Assembly (NCBI GenBank): GCA_947501355.1
Contig: CANMVA010000001.1
Location: 558,001-622,000, forward strand
Source: an uncultured Paracoccaceae bacterium
GTDB taxonomy: Bacteria; Pseudomonadota; Alphaproteobacteria; Rhodobacterales; Rhodobacteraceae
Reading direction: 5' to 3'
DNA: 64,000 nt
The position numbers and the translations under genes were made by a program. Shown piece by piece: positions 1 through 8,083 of this stretch. Position 1 is the stretch's first letter. Each line of letters starts with the position of its first letter. Under the pieces are notes generated by a model that was not told the origin of the DNA, did not search any database, and worked only from the letters and a program-made list of their open reading frames with translations.

Positions 1-960
1 AATCGCGAGACTGAGCTTCAGATACGCCGCCATGTTGTTGGCGATGAGCCGAGCAAAACGTTCTCCGACGCGATCATGCTCTACAACGCCTCTCCCAAGA
101 CCGCGAAGCAGTTGATCCCGATTGTCGAGGAGATCGGTGACATGCCCTTGGGCGCAATCTCTGGTGCGCTACTGAAAGGTCTTGGCCCGAAACTTAAACC
201 GAAGGCTTCGACCGACACTTGGTGGCGCGAGATCGTGACGCCCGCGAGCGCGGTCATTAATAACGCGCACGAGCTGGAAGGCACGCCACTAATCCGAGTG
301 AAGCCATATGACAAGTTTGAGCGGATCGCTCAGGACAAGCGGCGAGGGAAAACCAGCCGCGTTGAACGGAAGCCCGCCGACAAAGAATGGATCGAGGCTT
401 TCTGCCGCGCCGCCGATCCATACAACGCCGCTTTGGTCAGGTTCATGTTCGAAACAGCGGCGCGGATCGATCATGCCGTCTCGATAGAGCCTGACGATCT
501 ACGGCCCGCCGAGAACAAAGTCCGAGTGAAAGCACAGAAAGGCCATCCCGAAGGCTGGATCACCGTTTCGCCTCAGATGATGGACGAGTTGCTGGCCTTG
601 CCGCCCAAGCGGCCAAAGAACCGCAAGACTGGCAAGTTCATGAAACCCCGTGTGTTCGGCTATGGTAGCTCGACGGGTTACAACACGCGCTGGAAGACGA
701 TCTGCAAGAGCGCCAACATCCCGTACCTTTCAGCACATCCGGCAGGCCGCCACGGGTTCTTCACCGAATTGGTCGTTCGCCAAGGTGTTGATCCGGTCAC
801 CGCAGCCAAGGCTGGCCGCTGGTCTGACCCCAATTTGCCTATGCGCATCTACGCCCACGCGGAGACGGATGAGGCCGATGTCAGGGCCCGTTTTCGTACA
901 AACCACGTACAGGCGGACACTGTACAAACACCCAAGAGCAAGAAATCACAGAAGGAATAG
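1..960 (+). CDS. Tyrosine recombinase / phage-type integrase (5' end outside window)
   Basis: Site-specific recombinase of the tyrosine family, which would excise or integrate the element lying to the left. The reading frame is open from base 1, so the Met at 76 is probably internal and the true N-terminus lies upstream. Counting from that Met, the catalytic residues are recognisable: Arg130 in ETAARIDHA, Lys155 in VKAQKG, a His221/Arg225 box (AHPAGRHGF, a variant of HxLRH), Trp249 in GRWSDP and the nucleophile Tyr259 in MRIYAHAE. The C-terminal tail is basic. The stop codon lies 10 bp before a tRNA-Arg 3' fragment, the usual position for an integrase beside its own attachment site. Family identity is clear; the kind of element (prophage, ICE or island) cannot be judged from this end. 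Confidence 0.9.
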   Translation, partial: NRETELQIRRHVVGDEPSKTFSDAIMLYNASPKTAKQLIPIVEEIGDMPLGAISGALLKGLGPKLKPKASTDTWWREIVTPASAVINNAHELEGTPLIRVKPYDKFERIAQDKRRGKTSRVERKPADKEWIEAFCRAADPYNAALVRFMFETAARIDHAVSIEPDDLRPAENKVRVKAQKGHPEGWITVSPQMMDELLALPPKRPKNRKTGKFMKPRVFGYGSSTGYNTRWKTICKSANIPYLSAHPAGRHGFFTELVVRQGVDPVTAAKAGRWSDPNLPMRIYAHAETDEADVRARFRTNHVQADTVQTPKSKKSQKE

Positions 961-970
961 CGCTATGAAC

Positions 971-1021
971 GGTTCCCTCCTAAGGGGCAGGTTGCAGGTT
1001 CGAATCCTGCCGGGGTCGCCA
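971..1021 (+). other. tRNA-Arg(CCT) 3' fragment, attachment site of the integrated element
   Basis: The sequence folds as the 3' part of a tRNA: anticodon stem GTTCC/GGGGC (972-976, 984-988), loop CTCCTAA with anticodon CCT (977-983), variable loop AGGTT, T stem-loop GCAGG-TTCGAAT-CCTGC (994-1010), acceptor strand CGGGGTC, discriminator G and encoded CCA (1019-1021). No 5' acceptor strand or D-arm exists upstream; the integrase stop is there instead. This is the duplicated tRNA end left by integration into a tRNA 3' end. The intact tRNA gene should lie at the left border of the element, outside the window, and chromosome resumes after 1021. Confidence 0.85.
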
Positions 1022-1028
1022 GATACCC

Positions 1029-1733
1029 TCAGACCATGCGGATGACGTCCTTATCTATCGACAGCATGTAGCCCTTGCGCGCGATGTTGCGGACCAGAAG
1101 GTCGCTGACCATCTGATTGCCCAACGTGTCGCGCAGCCGTTTGATCCGCGTGGCTCCTGCGGCTTCATCGCAGTCTGAGGCGGAGCGGCCGGAGATCATC
1201 GCCTCGATCTCGGCCCCGGACAGCACGTCATCGTCCATGCGGGCTTCCGCAAGAACCGACAGCGTCTCTATCGCGGCTTCGGTCAGCTTGAACTCCATGT
1301 TGTTCAGATAGACGAGATTTTGGTCGCGGCTGATGAGCAGCGAATTCACCTGAATGCCCGCTTGTTCCACCTGCGCCATGCGGCGGTTCAGGCCGATCAG
1401 CAGGACCAGAAAGACCAATGCGGCGATCAGCAGGGCTGTTGCGAATACGAGCAACACGAAAATCACCATGCGGTAGCTGGAGAGTGTGTCGGAAAACGCG
1501 GTGCCGGATTGGGCGAGGATTTCGAGCAGCTTGATCTGATCGCCGGATGTCAGCGCATCATTCTCAACGAAAATACGCTCCACCCGGTCATTGAAGGCAT
1601 TGGCGTCTGGCAGGCTCCAGAAAAGCGCGATGCCCGTGATCAACAGGATCAGAACAATCGCGCCAAGCCCGAGGGCGACGATGCGGCTGCCATGGCGTGT
1701 CGGTTCAGTAACGGAGGAAGTGACGTCCGGCAT
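1029..1733 (-). CDS. Membrane-anchored winged-helix (OmpR/PhoB-type) putative transcriptional regulator
   Basis: Not a named protein, but the architecture is readable. Residues 1-17 are cytoplasmic, TM1 is about 18-41, a soluble loop of about 45 residues (42-87) should be periplasmic, TM2 is about 88-116, and a cytoplasmic linker leads to a C-terminal domain at about 140-228. That domain has the spacing of an OmpR-type winged helix: LTEAAIETLSVLAEA, then LSGAEIEAM, then a recognition-helix-like RIKRLRDTLGN, then a wing ending VRNIARKGYMLSI. There is no receiver or kinase domain, so this looks like a one-component transmembrane regulator with topology opposite to ToxR/CadC, whose DNA-binding domain is N-terminal. 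The start at 1733 is preferred over an upstream in-frame start because GGAGGAG lies 10 nt before it. The gene overlaps the upstream exported-protein gene by 29 bp, implying translational coupling. Confidence 0.75.
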   Translation of the reverse strand: MPDVTSSVTEPTRHGSRIVALGLGAIVLILLITGIALFWSLPDANAFNDRVERIFVENDALTSGDQIKLLEILAQSGTAFSDTLSSYRMVIFVLLVFATALLIAALVFLVLLIGLNRRMAQVEQAGIQVNSLLISRDQNLVYLNNMEFKLTEAAIETLSVLAEARMDDDVLSGAEIEAMISGRSASDCDEAAGATRIKRLRDTLGNQMVSDLLVRNIARKGYMLSIDKDVIRMV

Positions 1734-1983
1734 TGTCTCTGCGCTCCTCCAGGCCGCTGTCATCAAAGATCGACAGAATATTCAAAAGCTCCCACCCGGC
1801 GCGGGCTAGACGAGAGCGCAACTCGCGCTGGGCTGCCTGCGCCGAACAGTCCGAAATTTGCGCCACACCATAGTGCAAACGCAAGGGATCGTCTTGCTTG
1901 GCCTTGTAATCGGCAAAGCAAGCAGCCTGGGCGGGGCCAGCCAGCGCGAAGGTCAGCGCGGTGAGGGCAATAAGACGTTTCAT
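1705..1983 (-). CDS. Small exported hypothetical protein
   Basis: A 92-residue protein with a clear Sec signal peptide (MKRLIALTALTFALAGPAQA, cleavage after AQA). The mature part is about 72 residues with only two cysteines (CFADYKAK... and ISDC), which could form a disulfide in the periplasm, followed by a charged helix-like region and the C-terminus RHFLRY. I do not recognise a named family. It is first in a two-gene operon whose second gene is the membrane winged-helix protein, and the overlap suggests coupled synthesis. A plausible but unproven role is a periplasmic partner or ligand sensor for that regulator. Its promoter must lie in the short intergenic region carrying the paired palindromes at 2010-2055. 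Confidence 0.7.
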   Translation of the reverse strand: MKRLIALTALTFALAGPAQAACFADYKAKQDDPLRLHYGVAQISDCSAQAAQRELRSRLARAGWELLNILSIFDDSGLEERRDNAGRHFLRY

Positions 1984-2009
1984 GGGTAAAACATGACCCC
2001 CGTCCGTCA

Positions 2010-2055
2010 GTTATTCAATAACAACCGGCACTTGGCGGGCGTGTTATCCGATAAC
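2010..2055. promoter_or_regulatory. Paired 13-bp palindromes, candidate operator between divergent genes
   Basis: GTTATTCAATAAC (2010-2022) and GTTATCCGATAAC (2043-2055) are both perfect 13-bp inverted repeats sharing GTTAT-N3-ATAAC. Their centres are 33 bp apart, about three helical turns, and a half site TGTTATTG follows at 2063. They lie between the leftward small-protein/regulator operon and the rightward gene at 2155, so a dimeric regulator could control both. I see no standard promoter consensus that I would assert. Confidence 0.6.
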
Positions 2056-2154
2056 AAGGGGGTGTTATTGTTTAGCGGGCGGGGGCGCTCTTCAATCAGG
2101 TCATCTCAGGTCACCGGCCCAACTGCCACCGACCCTATCAGGAAAGGACATGAG

Positions 2155-2610
2155 ATGACCAAAGGATTGATTGCATCGATCTTGGCAGCGGCTCTGGCGC
2201 TGACCAGCCTGCCCACCGCGCCGGCACGCGCCGATGATGACCTGGCCAAGATCCTCGCTGCGGGGACTGTCTTGTTCATCATCGGCAAGGCGATCGAGAA
2301 CGACAGAAGGAGCACAAAGCGCAGCAAGCAAGTGCATCACCATCACTACAAACCTAAGGCGAAGAAGAAAAAGCACGTTCATCATCGCCCGCACCGGTCT
2401 GCGCGCCTTCCGGGCTATTGCCTGACGCGGGTGCGCACATGGGATGGCCCGCGCAACATTCTGTCCGGGCGCTGCCTGCGCCGGAACTACGATTATGTCG
2501 ACAGCCTTCCGCGCAAATGCCGCCGTCAGGTGGAAACCTATGACGGGCTGCGCCGTGGCTGGGGGCCGGGTTGCCTGCGCAAGCAAGGCTATGTGATCGC
2601 CGGGCGCTGA
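2155..2610 (+). CDS. Exported basic His-rich protein with duplicated Cys motif
   Basis: A 151-residue protein with a signal peptide (cleavage near ARA-DDD, residue about 26). A second hydrophobic stretch follows (KILAAGTVLFIIGKAI), then a strongly basic His/Lys region (residues about 52-80, with HHHH and KKKKHVHH). The C-terminal part contains an internal duplication: Cys89...Cys107 and Cys122...Cys140 are each 18 apart and embedded in matching text (V-x-T-W/Y-D-G ... G-x-C-L-R). No named family is recognised; metal binding by the His cluster is only a guess. The start at 2155 is preferred over 1993 because AGGAAAGGA precedes it and it gives the signal peptide. It faces the membrane-regulator operon across the palindromes and ends at its own terminator. 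Confidence 0.75.
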   Translation: MTKGLIASILAAALALTSLPTAPARADDDLAKILAAGTVLFIIGKAIENDRRSTKRSKQVHHHHYKPKAKKKKHVHHRPHRSARLPGYCLTRVRTWDGPRNILSGRCLRRNYDYVDSLPRKCRRQVETYDGLRRGWGPGCLRKQGYVIAGR

Positions 2611-2655
2611 TTGCTTTCGAGCAGAGACCGACGGTTTGAGGTCGTCGGCTCGAAG

Positions 2656-2690
2656 GGAGGAGGGGGAGGTCATGGCCCCTCCTCCTTTTT
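2656..2690 (+). terminator. Rho-independent terminator
   Basis: A perfect 10-bp stem GGAGGAGGGG/CCCCTCCTCC (2656-2665 with 2676-2685) with a 10-nt loop, followed by TTTTT. It ends the transcript of the exported basic protein and lies before rnhB. Confidence 0.8.
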
Positions 2691-2727
2691 GTTTGCGGTG
2701 CCGCGCGCGATGCGGCAAGCCGACCCT

Positions 2728-3355
2728 ATGGGACCGAATTATTCATTTGAAAGCGCCGCGCAGGGTCGCGGCTTTGTGCATATCGCAGGCGTGGATGAGG
2801 TGGGACGTGGGCCCTTGGCTGGGCCGGTTGTAGCTGCCGCTGTGATCCTTGATCCGGCGCATATCCCCGACGGGTTGAATGATAGCAAGAAGATGACCGC
2901 CAAGAAGCGGCAGGCGTTGAACGATCTGCTTTGGGATGTTGCTGATGTCTCCCTTGGGGAGGCGACGGTCGAGGAGATTGACGAGATCAACATTCTGCGC
3001 GCCTCCCATCTGGCGATGGAGCGGGCGGTGGCTGGGCTTAAGCAGGTGCCCGATCATGTGCTGGTTGATGGCAATATGATCCCGCGCGGGCTGACGCTTT
3101 CCTCCGAGGCAATCATCAAAGGGGATGGCCGGTCGCAAAGCATCGCGGCGGCTTCAATTGTGGCCAAAATCAGGCGAGATTATGTCATGTGGGATTTGGC
3201 GCAACACTACCCCGGCTATGGCTGGGAGACGAACGCAGGTTATCCGACAAAGGCGCATGTCGAAGCGCTCCGAAATCTTGGCGTAACCCCACACCATAGA
3301 CGTTCGTTCAAACCGGTCCACAATATCTTGTATCAAGAAAAATATGTAAGTGACT

Positions 3356-3357
<2 letters not shown>
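2728..3357 (+). CDS. rnhB: Ribonuclease HII
   Basis: Removes RNA from RNA-DNA hybrids and misincorporated ribonucleotides in DNA. The N-terminal signature AGVDEVGRGPLAGPVVAAAVI holds the first catalytic Asp and Glu; LVDGN supplies the next Asp, with SIAAASIVAKIRRDYVM and a C-terminal GYPTKAHVEAL...HHRRSFKPV as in the family. The 209-residue length is normal. An upstream ATG at 2710 is in frame; 2728 was chosen because MGPNYSFES... matches the short N-terminus usual in this clade, though neither site has a strong ribosome binding site. It precedes ccrM by about 90 bp. Confidence 0.93.
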
Positions 3358-4553
<1,196 letters not shown>

Positions 4554-4601
4554 CCAAAGTTTACCGCCGGTGCCTGTGGCCTGACTACAAGCACTCACTA
4601 T

Positions 4602-4627
4602 GCCCCGCCTCTTGGCGGGGCTTTTTT
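4602..4627 (+). terminator. Rho-independent terminator after ccrM
   Basis: Stem GCCCCGCC/GGCGGGGC (4602-4609 with 4614-4621), loop TCTT, then TTTTTT. It terminates ccrM just before the stop codon of the convergent gene. Confidence 0.9.
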
Positions 4628-4628
4628 C

Positions 4629-5186
4629 TTACATCATGGCCGCTGGCGATTGCGCGGTGAAGACGCGGATGTAATCACCGGGGGACGACCCCGCCCAAAG
4701 CACCCAAAGGCGAAACGGGTTTTGCACATCGATCCAAATCTCGTCCCCAGTCTCCAGCCCGCGCAGATCTGTGCTGATGTAGTTGATGGATGTGTTGGCC
4801 AGAAAATCTGTCGCGTCCATCGTATCGGGTTGCGCCGCGACACCGAGGATCGGGGCGTCGAATTCGATGTAGCCGTATTGCGAGCTGTCGATGCTGTCGA
4901 AAAACACGTAGTGGCTGGCGACGGTCTGGCCCTGGGGGATAATCCCCATCTCACCACCGACATCCACGCGAATTGGACGATCGAGGACGATATTCTGGTC
5001 CTCGTCGAATGCATAAAGATGATCGGTGTTGAAATTGTCCCGCCCGACATCAAAGGGGACATCCGTGGTCAGCTTGATGAAGGTCCCGTTGCCGGTTTGC
5101 TGCAGGATCGCGCCGTCCAGAACGGTGGCGGTTGCGGGGCCTGCGATCAGCGCGGAAAGGGCAGCGGCCTGTGTTTGTTTGAACAT
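4629..5186 (-). CDS. Exported hypothetical protein
   Basis: A 185-residue protein with a signal peptide (AAALSALIAGPATA). The mature part is acidic, beta-rich in appearance and has no cysteines. Recognisable stretches are VASHYVFFDS, GYIEFDAPILGVAA, ATDFLANTSINY, LRGLETGDEIWIDV and SSPGDYIRVFT, a pattern I associate with secreted proteobacterial proteins that sometimes carry C-terminal sorting signals; none is seen here. Function unknown. The ribosome binding site GGAGG (5195-5199, 8 nt before ATG) is supplied by a copy of a dispersed intergenic element. It is the only gene between ccrM and alkB and may be read with alkB, which ends 42 bp upstream on the same strand. Confidence 0.75.
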   Translation of the reverse strand: MFKQTQAAALSALIAGPATATVLDGAILQQTGNGTFIKLTTDVPFDVGRDNFNTDHLYAFDEDQNIVLDRPIRVDVGGEMGIIPQGQTVASHYVFFDSIDSSQYGYIEFDAPILGVAAQPDTMDATDFLANTSINYISTDLRGLETGDEIWIDVQNPFRLWVLWAGSSPGDYIRVFTAQSPAAMM

Positions 5187-5191
5187 GGTCG

Positions 5192-5227
5192 ATGCCTCCG
5201 GCGGGGATTTTTTTGCAAAGATGAAAG
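5192..5227 (+). repeat. Dispersed CCTCCGGCG element, copy A
   Basis: Its sequence GCCTCCGGCGGGGAT is followed by a T tract and GCAAAGATGAAAG. It matches copies at 48331-48365 (same strand) and 40169-40208 (opposite strand). Its reverse complement provides the Shine-Dalgarno GGAGG of the exported-protein gene on the minus strand. Confidence 0.65.
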
Positions 5228-5228
5228 C

Positions 5229-6362
5229 CTAGCGCGGCAGCGGATGCAACGCTTTGTTATAAGGCTTCCAGTCGGTGATTTCGGGGTAATACATCTCGCG
5301 CCAGCGGCGGACGCGGGGGTTCATGCTTTTGCGCCAAACTGGCGGGATCATCGCCAGCATCGTCATCACCGGATAGCCGTAGGGCAGCTGCGGGGCGTCG
5401 GCCTCCGTATAGGTTTGCAGCAGCGGGAAGCGGCGGTCAGGCTTGTAGTGGTGATCGGAGTGGCGCTGCAGGTTGATCAGCAGCCAGTTGGAGGCTTTGT
5501 GCGAGGCGTTCCAGCTGTGGCGGGGCAGAACGTGTTCGTATTTGCCCTCGCCCAGATGTTTGCGGGTCAGGCCGTAATGCTCGACATAGTTGACCAGCTC
5601 GAGCTGCCAGATCGCGGTGAAGGCCTGTACGGTGAAAAGCCACAGGCCAACCCAGCCGCCAAGGATCAGAGCGAGCAGGGCAAAGCCGCCTTGGAGCGCC
5701 CAGTATTTCCAGAACGGGTTGCTTGAATGGGTCCAGGGCAGGCCTTTGCGGGCCAGCATCGCTTTTTCGGCTTTGAAGGCGGAGGTCAGCGATTGGCGCA
5801 GCACGCGCGGGAAGAAGCGGTGAAACCCTTCGTTGTAGCGCGCGGTCACCGGGTCTTTCGGGGTCGCGACATAGCGGTGATGCACCAGCAGATGTTCCGA
5901 GCGGAAATGGCTATAGAGCACCATGGCCAGTAGCAGATCGCCCAACCACCGCTCCAGCTTGTTTTTCTGGTGCATCAGCTCGTGGCTATAGGTGATGCCG
6001 ATCGTGCCGGTCAGCACGCCCACACCGACAAACAGTCCGAATTTCTCTAGCAGATTCAAATGGTCGGTGGCCCCGACATACCAGATCAACCCGAAGATCG
6101 TCAGGAACTGCAAAGGTGCCCAGATCATCGTGATCGCGCGATACCAGAAAAGCTGGTCGTCGGTTGTCTCCAGATCGGGGTTTTCCTCGTTCAAACCCGC
6201 GAACGCGTCGATGATCGAGAACAGATACCACGTCGCAATGGGGGGCAGCAGCACCGTCCAGCCGCCATAGGTCGCGCCGATAAACACCAGCGGGATCAGG
6301 GCCAGTGACAGCGCGAAGGGCAAGGCACTGTGAAATTTGGCGATGGTCTGGGACGAAATCAT
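5229..6362 (-). CDS. alkB: AlkB-type alkane 1-monooxygenase / fatty-acid-desaturase-like membrane di-iron enzyme
   Basis: An integral membrane non-haem di-iron hydroxylase that oxidises terminal carbons of alkanes or related chains using rubredoxin. The histidine boxes are intact: HELMH (127-131), EHLLVHHRYVATPKDP (from 156), NYVEHYGL and LQRHSDHHYKPDRR in the C-terminal third. Several hydrophobic segments (about 15-55, 75-125, 205-245) agree with a six-helix membrane protein; 377 residues is typical. The ATG at 6362 has GGAG 6 nt upstream and is preferred over a GTG at 6377. No rubredoxin or rubredoxin reductase gene is nearby, so the electron donor must be encoded elsewhere. The substrate cannot be decided from sequence. 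Confidence 0.88.
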   Translation of the reverse strand: MISSQTIAKFHSALPFALSLALIPLVFIGATYGGWTVLLPPIATWYLFSIIDAFAGLNEENPDLETTDDQLFWYRAITMIWAPLQFLTIFGLIWYVGATDHLNLLEKFGLFVGVGVLTGTIGITYSHELMHQKNKLERWLGDLLLAMVLYSHFRSEHLLVHHRYVATPKDPVTARYNEGFHRFFPRVLRQSLTSAFKAEKAMLARKGLPWTHSSNPFWKYWALQGGFALLALILGGWVGLWLFTVQAFTAIWQLELVNYVEHYGLTRKHLGEGKYEHVLPRHSWNASHKASNWLLINLQRHSDHHYKPDRRFPLLQTYTEADAPQLPYGYPVMTMLAMIPPVWRKSMNPRVRRWREMYYPEITDWKPYNKALHPLPR

Positions 6363-6417
6363 ACGCGGCTCCAACACTCACGACATGACTTGTTTGTCGA
6401 TGAATCAGGGCAGGTTT

Positions 6418-7476
6418 TCAACTGTCCCGTAACGTCTCATGGGCCAGATCGAAGGCTTTCCGCATGACAGTGGGCAGGTCTGAGGGACGAAACCGGTCCC
6501 GGGGGATGAATTGTCCACGGGTTGGCAACGCATCTTGCGGCACGGTCGCGATGCAGATCGCAAGGCGCAGGTGAAAATGCGTGAAGGTGTGGCGCGCCTC
6601 GGCGGGAAGGTCGCGCCAGTCGGCCTCCAAGGGCGGTGCCTCTTGCGGGGCATCCTCGGCCCAGTCGGTGGTTGGCCAACCCAGCATGCCACCCAGCAGA
6701 CCTTTGTCGGGTCGGGTCTCCAAGAGCCAAGCACCGTCAGTGCGGCGCGCGATGTATGCGATGCCAAGTCGGGTAGGCTTGGGTTTCTTGGGCGTTTTCT
6801 TGGGAAGCTCCGCCGCGGTGCCATTTGCGCGGGCAAGACAGGGCTCGCGCCAAGGGCAAATCCCGCAGGCCGGGTTGCGCGGGGTGCAGATCGTGGCGCC
6901 AAGGTCCATCACGGCTTGGGCATAATCGCCGGGTCTGGTGGGGTCCGTTAGCTTCTTTGCTTCCGCCATCAGTTCCGGTTTTGCGGCGGGAAGCGGCGTG
7001 TGAATGTCATGTAGCCGCGCCATGACGCGTTCGACATTTCCGTCGAGAACCGTCTCTGGCAGATCGAACGCAATAGCGGAGATGGCGGCCGCCGTGTAAG
7101 GCCCGATGCCGGGCAGTTTCAGCAACGCGTCGTGATCTGCCGGGAATTGCCCGTCATGATCATCTACCACGGCGCGGGCGCATTTCAGCAGGTTGCGCGC
7201 GCGGGCGTAGTAGCCAAGGCCCGCCCATTCGGCCATCACATCGGCATCCTCCGCTGCGGCCAGATCGCGCACGGTGGGCCAACGATCTGTAAATCTTTCA
7301 AAATAGGCTTTCACGGCAGCAACCGTTGTCTGTTGGAGCATAACTTCCGACATCCAGACGCGATAGGGATCGGCCTTTTGTCCTGACAGAGGTGGCGCGC
7401 GCCATGGCATTTCGCGGGCGTGGCGATCATACCAGTCCAGCAGCGTATCGCTCAAATTGGCCGTGTCGTAACGCAA
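6418..7476 (-). CDS. mutY: A/G-specific adenine DNA glycosylase MutY
   Basis: Removes adenine mispaired with 8-oxoguanine. The N-terminal helix-hairpin-helix glycosylase fold shows the catalytic Glu44 in WMSEVMLQQT, the HhH LPGIGPYTAAAI and the Asp region VLDGNVERV. The iron-sulfur loop has the expected cysteines (CTPRNPACGICPWREPC). The C-terminal NUDIX-like domain (from about residue 230) ends with the FTHFHLRL strand that recognises 8-oxoG. 352 residues is normal. It is divergent from dciA, with a 79-bp gap between them. Confidence 0.95.
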   Translation of the reverse strand: MRYDTANLSDTLLDWYDRHAREMPWRAPPLSGQKADPYRVWMSEVMLQQTTVAAVKAYFERFTDRWPTVRDLAAAEDADVMAEWAGLGYYARARNLLKCARAVVDDHDGQFPADHDALLKLPGIGPYTAAAISAIAFDLPETVLDGNVERVMARLHDIHTPLPAAKPELMAEAKKLTDPTRPGDYAQAVMDLGATICTPRNPACGICPWREPCLARANGTAAELPKKTPKKPKPTRLGIAYIARRTDGAWLLETRPDKGLLGGMLGWPTTDWAEDAPQEAPPLEADWRDLPAEARHTFTHFHLRLAICIATVPQDALPTRGQFIPRDRFRPSDLPTVMRKAFDLAHETLRDS

Positions 7477-7555
7477 TCTTTATGATCCTTGTTCGGATAG
7501 GGCTGGCCCTATGCCAGATCACCGATAGAATAGCGCCTGAGTGAGGGAAAGACAG

Positions 7556-8074
7556 ATGGCCGAGCGTTCGGGATATCGCAGAAATGGCACGACCCGTGGC
7601 TTCAAAAGCGCATCGGGCCTGTTGCAGTCGCGAATCCGTACCGCCAGCCAATCGCGTGGTTTCGCCGAAACGCGCCTTCTGACCCACTGGGCCGAGATTG
7701 TCGGGCCAGAGATTTCCGCGCAGGCGCATCCTGTGAAAGTAGGTTATGGGCGTGGCGGGATGGGGGCGACCCTGACGATCCTGACGACGGGCGCTGTCGC
7801 CCCGATGATCGAAATGCAGAAAGAGCAAATTCGCGAGCGGGTGAACACCTGCTACGGATATACCGCGATCAGCCGCGTGTTGATCACGCAAACCGCGCCG
7901 ACCGGGTTCTCTGAAGGGCAGGTGCAGTTCACGCCTGCGCCAGAAGTCAAATCCGCGATCACGGCAGAGACCAAAGCACGCGCCGCGCAAGTTGTGGGCG
8001 ACGTAAAGGATGACGGTCTGAAACAGGCCATCGAAACACTGGCAGGCAATGTCCTGTCGAAAGCAAAACAGTAA
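7556..8074 (+). CDS. DciA-type (DUF721) protein, putative replicative helicase loader factor
   Basis: DUF721/DciA proteins assist loading of DnaB helicase in bacteria lacking DnaC; this is the family role and is not tested here. The KH-like domain occupies roughly residues 25-110 (LLTHWAEIVGPEISAQAHPVKV ... CYGYTAISRVLITQ), followed by a low-complexity Ala-rich tail. The ATG at 7556 is chosen because GAGGGAAAG precedes it; an upstream GTG at 7541 is less likely. It lies 9 bp before the DsbA-like gene, so the two are probably cotranscribed. Confidence 0.85.
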   Translation: MAERSGYRRNGTTRGFKSASGLLQSRIRTASQSRGFAETRLLTHWAEIVGPEISAQAHPVKVGYGRGGMGATLTILTTGAVAPMIEMQKEQIRERVNTCYGYTAISRVLITQTAPTGFSEGQVQFTPAPEVKSAITAETKARAAQVVGDVKDDGLKQAIETLAGNVLSKAKQ

Positions 8075-8083
8075 GAGGCACTT

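Larger units (their letters stand above)
1..1021. mobile_element. Right end of an integrative element in tRNA-Arg(CCT)
   Basis: The region is bounded on the right by the tRNA 3' direct repeat and contains the integrase reading toward it. Everything to the right is ordinary core chromosome. Only about 1 kb of the element is visible, so its class and cargo are unknown. Confidence 0.75.
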
